Below, one piece after another: positions 17,041 through 25,512 of a stretch of DNA of 64,000 bases. The notes beneath the pieces were generated by a model, which worked only from the letters and a program-made list of their open reading frames with translations, ran no database searches and was not told the origin of the DNA. This DNA comes from Oscillospiraceae bacterium (GTDB lineage Bacteria; Bacillota; Clostridia; Oscillospirales; Ruminococcaceae), in NCBI GenBank assembly GCA_017427265.1, contig JAFRTG010000027.1, positions 248,001 to 312,000 on the forward strand. Reading direction: 5' to 3'. The position numbers were made by a program, and so were the translations under genes. The stretch's first letter is position 1. Each line of letters starts with the position of its first letter.

Positions 17041-17610
17041 TTAGAGCAGCATGGCTCCCGACATGATGCATGCACCAGCTGCACCGCTTTCTGCAATCTG
17101 CGGCAGCTTTTCAGAATCAATTCCGCCGATTGCATATACCGGAACGGATGAATGTATACATATGTCCGTCAGAAACGGAATGCCGCGCGGCGGCAGATCT
17201 TTCTTGCAGTCCGTAGCAAAAATGTGCCCTGCCGTTACATAATCCGCGCCGCATTCTTCCGCCTGCTGTAATTGTCCGATACTGTGGACAGAAGTTCCGA
17301 CGGTATGAAATTCACGGCAAATGTCTGCGTTCAGAAACGGCAGCGGCATATGCAGCGCGTTTATACCGAGTTTTCGTGCAGCTTCGGGATAACGATGTAT
17401 CACAAGCGCGACACCGCATTCTTCACAAGCCCGCAATACCGTTTCCGCCAGCGCAGTATAATCATCAGCAGAGAGGTCTTTCTCGCGCAGAATTACGCGG
17501 GTAATCCCCGCTTCCCGGATACGCGGTATCTGTTCCCGCAGCGGACGCGGGCACAGATACCGCGCTGTCACCGCAATGATCTCTAATCCTTCAAATGTAA
17601 ACATAATCAT
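17041..17610 (-). CDS. Thiamine phosphate synthase / TenI family protein
   Basis: A 189-residue TIM-barrel protein with ThiE/TenI signatures: 'RVILREKDL', 'GTSVHSIGQLQQAEECGADY', 'ITAGHIF-T--K' type loop ('TAGHIFATDCKKD') and 'VPVYAIGGI'. The usual ThiE 'HLGQxD' substrate loop is replaced by 'HMPLPFLN', which points to TenI (thiazole tautomerase) as much as to ThiE. It is last in the thiS-F-G-H operon and overlaps thiH by 20 bases, a position where either enzyme would fit. A second start two codons downstream (17604) is equally possible. Confidence 0.75.
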   Translation of the reverse strand: MIMFTFEGLEIIAVTARYLCPRPLREQIPRIREAGITRVILREKDLSADDYTALAETVLRACEECGVALVIHRYPEAARKLGINALHMPLPFLNADICREFHTVGTSVHSIGQLQQAEECGADYVTAGHIFATDCKKDLPPRGIPFLTDICIHSSVPVYAIGGIDSEKLPQIAESGAAGACIMSGAMLL

Positions 17611-18745
17611 TCAATACCGGCTGCAGCCCGCGTCCTTTGATCGCAGCAATGACTTCATCAAGCGAGCGGCCGTCACTGATCTCAAACTGTGAATCGCCCG
17701 CATCTTCCTCCTCTGTATGACTGCCGATGCCCGTGCTGACACCTGCGGAAATCTTTGTCGCGCACATGCCGATGACGTGATCACGGAAACCGGCGCGTTC
17801 GCGTGTGGAGATCGTCAGTCCTGCAAACGGCATGAAGATGCGGTATGCACACATGACCTGCAAAAGCTGACGTTCATGCACATCCTTCGGGTTGATCCTG
17901 TCGTTGTTGATGATCGGGCGAAGGCGCGGGCAGCTGAACGATATCTCTGCGTGCGGATACTTCCGCTGTATCAGATAAGCGTGCGTACCGACCGCAAACG
18001 CATCCTTCCGGAAATCCGCAAGTCCGAGCAATGCCGCAAACGCCACACCGCGCATCCCGCCGCGTATGGCTCGTTCCTGCGCATTCAGGCGGTACGGAAA
18101 TACGCGCTTATGGCCGGCAAGATGCAGTTCCGCATAGCGGTCGCTGTTGTAGGTTTCCTGAAAAACAGTGACATAATCTGCGCCGCATTCATGCAGAAAT
18201 GCGTATTCGTCGGTGTTCATCGGATAGACCTCAATGCCGACATTTTTGAAATATTCATGCGCGATTTTGCAGGCACGCCCGATATATTCCACGTCGCTCA
18301 TCTTCCGGCTTTCGCCTGTCAGGATCAGCACTTCTTCCATGCCGGTTTTCGCAATGGCTTCCATTTCACGGCGGATGCCGTCCTCATCGAGCTTTGCGCG
18401 GCGTATCCTGTTCTTGCAGTTGAAACCGCAGTAAATGCAGTGATTTTCACAGTAGTTTGAGATATACAGCGGCGTAAACAGCAGAACGGAATTGCCGAAA
18501 TGCTTCTGTGTTTCCAGCGCGGCACGCCTTGCCATTTGCTCCAGAAACGGTTCGGCGGCAGGAGAGAGCAGTGCGCCGAAATCATCCGGCGAAAGGTATT
18601 CTGCGGCAAGGGCACGTTTCACATCGGCTGCGGTATAACGGTTGTAGTCATAGTTCTGCATTGCACGGACAACCCGTTTGCCGATATCGGAATCCTCCAG
18701 CACTTCCATATCCGGAAGATACTGCATATGGTCAATTCGCTCCAT
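17591..18745 (-). CDS. thiH: 2-iminoacetate synthase ThiH
   Basis: A radical-SAM enzyme of 384 residues that cleaves tyrosine to dehydroglycine for thiazole formation. The cluster motif CENHCIYC (CxxxCxxC) lies near residue 95-105 after 'LFTPLYISNY'; the family C-terminus 'GDSQFEISDGRSLDEV' is present. The start at 18745 (MERIDHM) has GAGGTG upstream; an alternative ATG at 18757 overlaps the thiG stop as ATGA. ThiH rather than ThiO implies an anaerobic route. Confidence 0.93.
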   Translation of the reverse strand: MERIDHMQYLPDMEVLEDSDIGKRVVRAMQNYDYNRYTAADVKRALAAEYLSPDDFGALLSPAAEPFLEQMARRAALETQKHFGNSVLLFTPLYISNYCENHCIYCGFNCKNRIRRAKLDEDGIRREMEAIAKTGMEEVLILTGESRKMSDVEYIGRACKIAHEYFKNVGIEVYPMNTDEYAFLHECGADYVTVFQETYNSDRYAELHLAGHKRVFPYRLNAQERAIRGGMRGVAFAALLGLADFRKDAFAVGTHAYLIQRKYPHAEISFSCPRLRPIINNDRINPKDVHERQLLQVMCAYRIFMPFAGLTISTRERAGFRDHVIGMCATKISAGVSTGIGSHTEEEDAGDSQFEISDGRSLDEVIAAIKGRGLQPVLNDYVYI

Positions 18746-18753
18746 ACTGCACC

Positions 18754-19515
18754 TCATTCCTGAATGAAGCCCGTCAGCGGCGAGGATGCCGATGCGCGGT
18801 CAAGCACACGGCCTGTTCCGGCAAGATACGCGGTTCGTCCGGCGATGATTGCATGACGGAATGCTTTTGCCATTTCGACGATATTGCCGGCGGTCGCAAT
18901 GGCTGTGTTTGCCATGATTGCAGCCGCGCCCATTTCCATTGCTTCACATGCCTGCGAAGGCTTGCCGATACCTGCATCAACGATGACCGGCAGGTCGATC
19001 TCCTCAATCAGAATGCGGATGAACTGCTTTGTCGAAAGTCCCTGATTGGAGCCGATCGGCGCGGCAAGCGGCATGATCGCAGCAGCACCTGCATTGACCA
19101 TATCACGCGCTGCATACAGATCGGGATACATATACGGCATCGGGATGAAGCCTTCCTTTGCAAGCATTTCGCAGGCTTTTGTAGTCTCGTAGTTATCCGG
19201 CAGCAGATATTTGGAATCGTGGATGACTTCGATCTTGATGAACTCCCCGCAGCCTGCTTCCCTTGCCAGCTTTGCGATTTTTACCGCTTCTTCGGCGTTT
19301 CTGGCACCGGATGTATTCGGCAGCAGCGTCACACCCGCCGGAATATGTTCCAGAATATTGCCGCTGAAGCTGTTGACGCGGCGCAGCGCAAGCGTAACGA
19401 TTTCTGCGCCTGCGTGTTCTACCGCCGCATGAATGAGGTCAAGGTCAAATTTGCCCGAACCCAGAATAAAACGGGAGGAGAATTCGTGTCCTCCGATCAC
19501 CAGTTTATCGCTCAT
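18754..19515 (-). CDS. thiG: Thiazole synthase ThiG
   Basis: A 253-residue TIM-barrel enzyme that joins dehydroglycine, deoxyxylulose phosphate and ThiS thiocarboxylate into the thiazole phosphate. Typical blocks: '[20 protein letters not shown]' start region, '[11 protein letters not shown]', '[20 protein letters not shown]', 'FIKIEVI', '[20 protein letters not shown]' and '[11 protein letters not shown]'. Length is standard. It overlaps thiF by 11 bases and thiH by the ATGA junction. Confidence 0.95.
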   Translation of the reverse strand: MSDKLVIGGHEFSSRFILGSGKFDLDLIHAAVEHAGAEIVTLALRRVNSFSGNILEHIPAGVTLLPNTSGARNAEEAVKIAKLAREAGCGEFIKIEVIHDSKYLLPDNYETTKACEMLAKEGFIPMPYMYPDLYAARDMVNAGAAAIMPLAAPIGSNQGLSTKQFIRILIEEIDLPVIVDAGIGKPSQACEAMEMGAAAIMANTAIATAGNIVEMAKAFRHAIIAGRTAYLAGTGRVLDRASASSPLTGFIQE

Positions 19516-20155
19516 TGTTTGATACTCCTTTTTGCAGAATGATTTCGACTGCGCGTGCAGCCATATGTCCGGCGCAGATCATCACGCGCGAGGCTGTCAG
19601 ACCGACACCGTCTGCAACATCTGTGATCCCGTCACCGCAGAGTGTCAGTTTCTCTGTGATCATGCGCGTGGTGATTGCATTTGCATTGCCGAAGCCTGCC
19701 ATTCCGCTGCCGCTGATGAGATATTGATCCGGCATCTGTTCCAGAACAGTATTCACGAGCATGGCCTTCTGCTCCGGCACATCAAATGCTTCCATGATGA
19801 TATCACAGTCAGCAAACAGCGCCTTGCAGTTCTCAGCAGTGACGCGGAGCGTATGGGCAGAAATCCCGCAGAATGGGTTGATTTCCCGTAAAATATCCCG
19901 CAGTGCTTCAGCTTTCTTCTGCCCGATATGGGACAGCGTATAAAGCTGCCGGTTGATGTTGGAAAGCTCGACGGTATCAAAATCCGCAAGCGTCAGATGC
20001 CCGATGCCACTGCGCACAAGCGCTGCCGCGATATTGGAACCGAGCCCGCCAAGTCCGGCAATTCCGACCCGTGCCTGTTTCATGATGCTGTAAATGGGCT
20101 TGTCACTGCGGGAATCGACGGCCTGCGCAAATTCAGCTTCTGTAATTGTCTGCAT
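19505..20155 (-). CDS. thiF: ThiS adenylyltransferase ThiF
   Basis: A 216-residue E1-like protein with nucleotide motif '[19 protein letters not shown]', '[15 protein letters not shown]' (the Arg finger/Asp region), and '[14 protein letters not shown]'. It adenylates the C-terminal glycine of ThiS. The start MQTITEAEF at 20155 sits one base after the thiS stop; an upstream extension to 20218 lies inside thiS and was rejected. This is the short ThiF form (about 200-250 residues) common in Firmicutes. Confidence 0.92.
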   Translation of the reverse strand: MQTITEAEFAQAVDSRSDKPIYSIMKQARVGIAGLGGLGSNIAAALVRSGIGHLTLADFDTVELSNINRQLYTLSHIGQKKAEALRDILREINPFCGISAHTLRVTAENCKALFADCDIIMEAFDVPEQKAMLVNTVLEQMPDQYLISGSGMAGFGNANAITTRMITEKLTLCGDGITDVADGVGLTASRVMICAGHMAARAVEIILQKGVSNNER

Positions 20156-20156
20156 A

Positions 20157-20348
20157 TCAGCCGCCCCCCACAAAGCCGATGATATCAACCTCATCACCGT
20201 CGGCAAGTATTCTTTCATATTCTGTTTTCGGCAGGATTTCTCCGCCGATCATGACAGCTGTGCGTTCCGGCATAAGTTTCATTTCTGAGAGCAGATCTGA
20301 AACCGTTTTGCCGGCTGTATCCTGCTGTTCCCCGTTGACCGTGACCAT
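20157..20348 (-). CDS. thiS: Sulfur carrier protein ThiS
   Basis: A 63-residue beta-grasp protein starting MVTVNGEQQD and ending GFVGGG; the C-terminal Gly-Gly is adenylated by ThiF and converted to a thiocarboxylate. GGAGTG lies 7 bases upstream of the ATG at 20348; the longer frame to 20420 would run through the leader hairpin and was rejected. First gene of the operon, behind a promoter and a leader terminator. Confidence 0.93.
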   Translation of the reverse strand: MVTVNGEQQDTAGKTVSDLLSEMKLMPERTAVMIGGEILPKTEYERILADGDEVDIIGFVGGG

Positions 20349-20376
20349 TCCGATCACTCCTTTCCGAAAAATCCGC

Positions 20377-20434
20377 AAAAAAAGACAGCACGCCCGGAGT
20401 TTGCACCGACGGTGGTACACCCCGGACGCGCTGT
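20377..20434 (-). terminator. Leader attenuator of the thiS operon
   Basis: In the thiS leader, ACAGC-GCG-TCCGG pairs with CCGGGCG-T-GCTGT, with an inner GTACCACC/GGTGCA stem, and is directly followed by seven T. It is a full intrinsic terminator between the promoter and thiS. The TPP-riboswitch core (CTGAGA, ACCTGA) is absent. I recall a candidate 'thiS motif' leader RNA in the literature but cannot verify a match. Confidence 0.75.
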
Positions 20435-20449
20435 TTTGCGTCTGTTATC

Positions 20450-20478
20450 ATTATAGCACAAAGTCGAAAAAATGTCAA
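20450..20478 (-). promoter_or_regulatory. Consensus sigma-A promoter of the thiS operon
   Basis: On the minus strand, perfect TTGACA, a 17-base spacer and perfect TATAAT. Transcription would start about 8 bases before the attenuator stem. Confidence 0.92.
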
Positions 20479-20554
20479 CCCGTACATTTCAGTCTGACGG
20501 AGACAAAAGGGTTTCTTTCCGCATGAATCATCCGCAGCAATTATCAAATCAGAT

Positions 20555-21078
20555 TCAAATATCTCCGATCATTTCCAGAATGAGTGCGGTAATATCCTCC
20601 GGCGGTTCCGGCTGTTCTGACAGCAGCCATTTTTGATGACCGAATACGAACCGAAAACTACAAACTCCGTTGCATATTCTTTCCTGAAACCGGTATAACG
20701 CGGTGCAAACTGTTCCTCAAGCTGCTGCGTAATCAGCGAAAGAGAGAGGATTTTATGCAGAAAACCGCTGTCAGATGCGGAACGCAGCAGAGCCCTGCAG
20801 GCTGTTCTGTGCGTATCAATATAAGTCAGGATATTCAGCAGGCTGATCGGGTGATTGTTTTCCCGCAGACTGTTTTCCAGCTCGTGCAGAAAATCCGCCT
20901 GCATATCTTCCAGCAGATTGAGCGGACTCCCATAGTATTTATAAAAGGTCGTGCGGTTGATCTCTGCCTCACTGCAAAGCTCATAGACTGTGATTTTGTC
21001 AATGGATTTCTGATCCATAAGCCGGACGAGTGCTTCCTTCAGCATTCGTTTGGTCAGTCGTATCCGCTGATTTTCCAT
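20555..21078 (-). pseudogene. TetR-family regulator with a 3' frameshift
   Basis: The N-terminal helix-turn-helix is intact ('RLTKRMLKEALVRLMDQKS', 'KITVYELCSEAEINRTTFYKYYG'). After 'FVVFGSYSVIK' the open frame changes to 'NGCCQNSRNRR' and stops at 20569. In the alternative frame it reads KWLLSEQPEPPEDITALILE then MIGDI, a normal TetR C-terminus, ending at 20555. One missing A in the A5 run near 20632 explains this. It could be a real mutation, phase variation or an assembly error. It is divergent from the MMPL transporter and probably its repressor; the DNA-binding part would survive. Confidence 0.75.
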
Positions 21079-21164
21079 GCGATCACCTCAACAAATTTCC
21101 CGGATGTGTTGACTATGCGGCAAAAACTGTTTGTTCTGTATGCCGCACATCAATATCAAATAAA

Positions 21165-21200
21165 CAGTTGGTTGACTTTGCAACTGATGTATGTTATATT
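21165..21200 (+). promoter_or_regulatory. MMPL promoter with overlapping inverted repeat
   Basis: TTGACT (21172-21177), a 17-base spacer and TATATT (21195-21200). The inverted repeat CAGTTG-10-CAACTG (21165-21186) covers the -35 box, a position suited to TetR repression. A second inverted repeat, TGCGGCA..TGCCGCA (21116-21147), lies closer to the tetR start. Confidence 0.65.
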
Positions 21201-21237
21201 ATATCATATGAATCAGAAACTGTCAAGGAGTGTTCTT

Positions 21238-24200
21238 ATGAAGAAAATTGCGGACTTTATTGTTGAGAAAAGAACAATTATCCTGATTGCCGTTCTGCTG
21301 CTGGCCGGTGTGTGCGGCTTTCTGATACCCAAGGTCGGGATCAATACCGACATGACGAAATATCTGCCGGACAGCTCCTCTATGAAAATCGGCATGGACA
21401 TCATGGACGAAGAATTTCCGGACGCAGATCCGGACTATACGATCCGTGTGATGTTCAGAGGCCTGACAACGCAGCAGAAAACCGCTATGCAGGAAAAGCT
21501 CGCGGGCATCAGCAATGTGACGGATGTTGACTATAAGCCGGATGACGAGGACTATAACCGCGGCGAATACACAAAGTATCTGCTGCATACGGAGTATGAT
21601 TACGGTACTGCGGAGGAGCTTGCGATTGAGCAGGCACTCGAAAGCGGTTTTGCACAGCATGAAATGCAGTATCAAAACGACAGCACGGACGGACCTGATC
21701 TGCCGACATGGGTTGTGATTACGGCAGTCGTACTGCTGACGGTGATTCTGATTATTATGAGCGGTTCGTGGATTGAGCCGTTTTTATTCCTGTTTACGAT
21801 CGGCATTGCCGTCACAGTCAATCTCGGCACGAATATCTTTCTCGGCGAAATCTCCGAAAAGACCTTTTCTGTTGCGGCAATCCTGCAGCTGATTCTTTCG
21901 ATGGATTATTCCATTATCCTGACCAACCGCTACCGTCAGGAGCTTGCCGGAACGAGTGACAAAAAGGAAGCTATGAAAGCGGCGATCGCCGGGGCGTTTT
22001 CCTCGATTTCCAGCAGCTCCCTGACGACCGTCGTCGGTCTGCTCGCAATGGTATTCATGAGCTTCAAAATCGGCTTTGATATGGGCGTGGTACTCGCAAA
22101 AGGCGTGTTCCTGAGCGTTGTCTGCGTGTTTCTGGTGCTGCCGGGACTGCTCCTGCTTTTTTCAGGTTTGCTGGAAAAAACCGCCAAGCCTTCCCCGAAC
22201 ATTCCGACCGGCGGTCTGGCCAAGCTCTGCAACAAGCTGCGTGTGCCGCTGACAGTCTGTTTTGTTGTGCTGTTCGCCGGTGCATATCTGCTCCAGCAGC
22301 GTACTGCAATCAGCTATTATATGGGCGAAGAGGATCCGATCGCAGAGATTTTCCCGACCGGCAGCACAGTCGTTTTGCTGTATGACAATCGGGACGACGA
22401 ACAGATCACGGAACTCGCAGAGAAGCTCGAACAGCAGGACAATGTCAAAAGCGCCTCGAATTACTCCAACACGCTTGCAAAGCAGCATACCGCAGCCGAT
22501 ATGGTCGATGCGATCAATGACCTGTCCGAAAACATGGGCAGCGGCAAAAAGCGGGATATTGACCCGGACGAAAGCCTGTTCAATATGCTGTATTATCATT
22601 ATTACGGCGGCAAAACCGGCAAAATCAAGGCGAGCGATTTCATGCGTTTTCTCACGGAGGATGTGCTGACAAATGAAACATTCAAAGACTATCTCAGCGA
22701 TGAAATGACAAAAAACACGGATATGATCGAAAGGCTTTCCGATGCGGCAGCACTCCGCAGGCCGATGAATGCGGCGGAGCTTGCAGAATTCTTCGGTATG
22801 AAGCAGGCGGACTGCGAGCAGCTTTTCCTGTATTATTTCATCAGGCATGAGGGCGCGGAAACAAAGCAGATGACAGTCAGCCAGTTTGTGGATTTTGTGC
22901 TCAATGATCTGGCAGCGGACAAAACCTATGCAGATATGTTTGACGAAGACAAGCTATCGCAGATGAAAATGCTGCACAGCTTCACGGACAAGGACGCATT
23001 GCAGAAAAAATGCACTGTCAGGCAGATCGCAGACATGCTCAGTATGAAAGAGGATGATGCAAAGCTGCTGTTTGTCTATTATTTTGCAAAGCAGAAGGAC
23101 TATGTGCCGAAAGCGATGACAATACAGAATCTGACAGCATTTCTGAAAAATGATGTTGCTTCGGACAAAACCTTCTCCGCATATTTTCAGGGAGATACGG
23201 CAGAAAAGCTCGGACAGCTTGCCGCTTTTACCGATCCGGCGCAGATCACAGCAGAGCGCGATGCTGCCGCACTCGCACAGTACCTTGGCATGGAAACCGC
23301 GTATGTGCAGCAGCTGTTCCGCATGGACACAAGCATCTGGGACTACAGCGGAACAACCGTGACTATACCGGAATTTACTGCGTTTCTGGAACAGATGATG
23401 CAGGATCCGACGTTCGGGAGCAGCTTTGATGAAGCAGCACGCACAAAGCTCGCCGGACTGAAACAAATCACGGACACCGCTGCATCCGGGCAGGCGTTGC
23501 CGGCTTCTGCACTGGCGCAGATTCTGCAAATGGATGAAGGCATGATTACACAGCTTTTCATGGGATATTCCGCACAGACAGGGCAGAATATCACTGCAAT
23601 GCCGCTGACGGATTTTGTTGATTTTCTGGTGAACTTTGTTCTGCCGAATCCGGATTATGCGCCGTATTTTGATGCGGAAACCGCTGCAAATCTCGGCATG
23701 ATGCAGCAGCTTTGCCGTGCGGCATCCTCCGGCGATGCGTTCCGTTCCTATGAATATGCGCAGATGTTCGGCATGGATGAAAGTCAGATCAAGCTGTTCT
23801 TCGCACTCTATTACGGCACCGATGACAGAACCATGTCGCTCTATGATTTTGTCAGCTATCTGCAAGCAGATGTATTGCCAAATCCGATGATTGCCGCGAA
23901 AATGGATGCAGGTGCAGCAGAAAAAATCGGAATGCTCAAAAATATCATGGATATGGCTTTGAGCGGCAAGACACTGCGTTATCAGGATATAGCCGGCGTG
24001 TTCGGCATGGATGCCGATACCATGAAGCTGCTCTATACGCTGAAAGATTCGCAGAATGCGGCATGGGAAATCACGCCGGCAGAGATTGTTGCGTTTTTGA
24101 ACGACAATCAGAAAACACTTTCTGCACTGGCAGATGCTGCAATGCTGGAAAAGATCGGTCTGCTGAAAAATATCACGGATGCGGTTTCGGCGGACGAAAA

Positions 24201-25377
24201 ACTGGATGAAGCGCGCCTTGCAGAGCTGACAGGCATGGAAGCCGGTCAGGCGCAGCAGCTTTCCCTTCTCTATACATACAAAAAAGGTGACACTGCCGGC
24301 TGGAAGCTCTCGACGGAACAATTCATCAGATTTCTTTCCGATGAAGTTCTGAACGATCCGGAAATGTCAGACAGAATCAGCACAGACGACCGCAAAAAGC
24401 TCACAAGCGCATCTGCGGTGATCGGAGCGGTGCTGTCCGGAAAGCAGTATTCCGGCAGGGAAATGGCGGCACTGTTTGACGGCATGACCGAGGATATGGA
24501 TGCGAATGCGATCGAAATGCTGTATCTGTACCACGACGCAAATCAATCACCGGACAATACAAAGACCATGTCAATCGAACAGCTCATGAACTACCTGAAC
24601 GATACGCTGATTTATGATGATACATTCAAAACAATGCTCGATGATGAAACGGCTGCAGATATCAGACAGAATGCTGCCGATCTGAATGACGGCATCCGGC
24701 AGCTCAAGGGCGAGCGGTATTCCCGCCTGATTCTGTCTGTCACCGTACCGGAGGAGGGCGAAGAAACAAGGGCGTTTTACGATCAGATCAATGCGGCGTG
24801 CAGCAATCTGCGCGGGGACTGTCATCTGATCGGCTCCTCTGCGATGAACGATGAAATGAGCCGTACCTTCGGCAGAGAATATCTGTTCATCACGCTTCTG
24901 ACTGCCGCAGCAATCTTCCTTGTGGTGCTGCTGACATTCCGCTCATTTGCGGTTCCTGTCATTCTTGTACTGCTCGTGCAGTGCGGTGTGTATATCACCG
25001 TCACGGTCATCGGGTTCCAGGGCTACAGCATCCATTATCTTGCGCTGATGATTGTGCAGTGTATTCTGATGGGTTCCACGATCGACTACGGCATCCTGTT
25101 CAGCAGTTATTACCGGGAATGCCGCAGGACTGCGCCGCGAGCGGAAGCACTGCAAATGGCGTTCCGCGGCTCGATTCATACCATTCTGACCTCCGGTCTC
25201 ATTATCGTGACCGTGACGGCAATTCTCGGACAGTGCTTCGGAGAACCGACGGTGGAGCAGATCTGCCAGACGATTTCAATCGGTGCAACAAGCGCCATTC
25301 TGCTGATTGTTTTCATTCTGCCCGGCATTCTTGCCTGCCTTGACAGATTCACTGCCGGAAAACATCGTTTACAGTAA
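21238..25377 (+). CDS. Giant MMPL-family RND transporter with internal repeats
   Basis: A 1379-residue inner-membrane transporter. TM1 (about 8-28) and a first loop are followed by a five-helix block (about 158-320) with MMPL motifs 'LSMDYSIILTNRYRQEL' and 'SSISSSSLTTVVGLLAM'. The second block (about 1205-1375) has 'MGSTIDYGILFSSYYRE'. The two blocks are separated by a ~700-residue extracytoplasmic region with about nine helical repeats of ~81 residues, each with an aromatic 'LFxYY'-like helix and a 'MTxxxFxxFLxxDV' helix. Usual Firmicute MMPL proteins are ~700-1000 residues. The start at 21238 has AAGGAG 7 bases upstream; the 161-codon extension from 20755 lies antisense to tetR and was rejected. 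Probably exports a lipid, drug or peptide under TetR control. Confidence 0.88.
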   Translation: MKKIADFIVEKRTIILIAVLLLAGVCGFLIPKVGINTDMTKYLPDSSSMKIGMDIMDEEFPDADPDYTIRVMFRGLTTQQKTAMQEKLAGISNVTDVDYKPDDEDYNRGEYTKYLLHTEYDYGTAEELAIEQALESGFAQHEMQYQNDSTDGPDLPTWVVITAVVLLTVILIIMSGSWIEPFLFLFTIGIAVTVNLGTNIFLGEISEKTFSVAAILQLILSMDYSIILTNRYRQELAGTSDKKEAMKAAIAGAFSSISSSSLTTVVGLLAMVFMSFKIGFDMGVVLAKGVFLSVVCVFLVLPGLLLLFSGLLEKTAKPSPNIPTGGLAKLCNKLRVPLTVCFVVLFAGAYLLQQRTAISYYMGEEDPIAEIFPTGSTVVLLYDNRDDEQITELAEKLEQQDNVKSASNYSNTLAKQHTAADMVDAINDLSENMGSGKKRDIDPDESLFNMLYYHYYGGKTGKIKASDFMRFLTEDVLTNETFKDYLSDEMTKNTDMIERLSDAAALRRPMNAAELAEFFGMKQADCEQLFLYYFIRHEGAETKQMTVSQFVDFVLNDLAADKTYADMFDEDKLSQMKMLHSFTDKDALQKKCTVRQIADMLSMKEDDAKLLFVYYFAKQKDYVPKAMTIQNLTAFLKNDVASDKTFSAYFQGDTAEKLGQLAAFTDPAQITAERDAAALAQYLGMETAYVQQLFRMDTSIWDYSGTTVTIPEFTAFLEQMMQDPTFGSSFDEAARTKLAGLKQITDTAASGQALPASALAQILQMDEGMITQLFMGYSAQTGQNITAMPLTDFVDFLVNFVLPNPDYAPYFDAETAANLGMMQQLCRAASSGDAFRSYEYAQMFGMDESQIKLFFALYYGTDDRTMSLYDFVSYLQADVLPNPMIAAKMDAGAAEKIGMLKNIMDMALSGKTLRYQDIAGVFGMDADTMKLLYTLKDSQNAAWEITPAEIVAFLNDNQKTLSALADAAMLEKIGLLKNITDAVSADEKLDEARLAELTGMEAGQAQQLSLLYTYKKGDTAGWKLSTEQFIRFLSDEVLNDPEMSDRISTDDRKKLTSASAVIGAVLSGKQYSGREMAALFDGMTEDMDANAIEMLYLYHDANQSPDNTKTMSIEQLMNYLNDTLIYDDTFKTMLDDETAADIRQNAADLNDGIRQLKGERYSRLILSVTVPEEGEETRAFYDQINAACSNLRGDCHLIGSSAMNDEMSRTFGREYLFITLLTAAAIFLVVLLTFRSFAVPVILVLLVQCGVYITVTVIGFQGYSIHYLALMIVQCILMGSTIDYGILFSSYYRECRRTAPRAEALQMAFRGSIHTILTSGLIIVTVTAILGQCFGEPTVEQICQTISIGATSAILLIVFILPGILACLDRFTAGKHRLQ

Positions 25378-25409
25378 CAAAAGCCGGATTCACATTCAAA
25401 CCCAGAAAA

Positions 25410-25500
25410 CCGCCGCCTGCAAATCTCGCAGACGGCGGTGCACTGTCTATTCAGTTCCCGGTGCATTGTGCCTTGGCAGATTTCACCCCCAAATAGAACC
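25410..25500. repeat. Interspersed repeat copy C (degenerate)
   Basis: It starts with the same hairpin as copy A (AACCGCCGCCTGC..GCAGACGGCGGT) and continues with diverged matches to the conserved tract (TTCCCGGTGCATTGTGCCTT; CCCCCAAATAGAACCGGGTG). On the minus strand it reads FGGEICQGTMHRELN against FGIGEGTVHREIN in copy A. The hairpin also sits where a terminator for the MMPL gene is expected, but lacks a T-run. Confidence 0.6.
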
Positions 25501-25512
25501 GGGTGTTCTTGT

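Noticed and set aside
20349-20449. TPP riboswitch upstream of thiS
   Set aside because: The leader lacks the CTGAGA and ACCTGA core elements; only a terminator-type structure is visible.
20755-21237. 161-codon N-terminal extension of the MMPL frame
   Set aside because: It is antisense to tetR, has no ribosome site or signal, and the ATG at 21238 has a good AAGGAG and a promoter directly upstream.
22954-24321. 455-codon minus-strand open frame
   Set aside because: Antisense to the MMPL repeat region; low-quality composition and no start signals.
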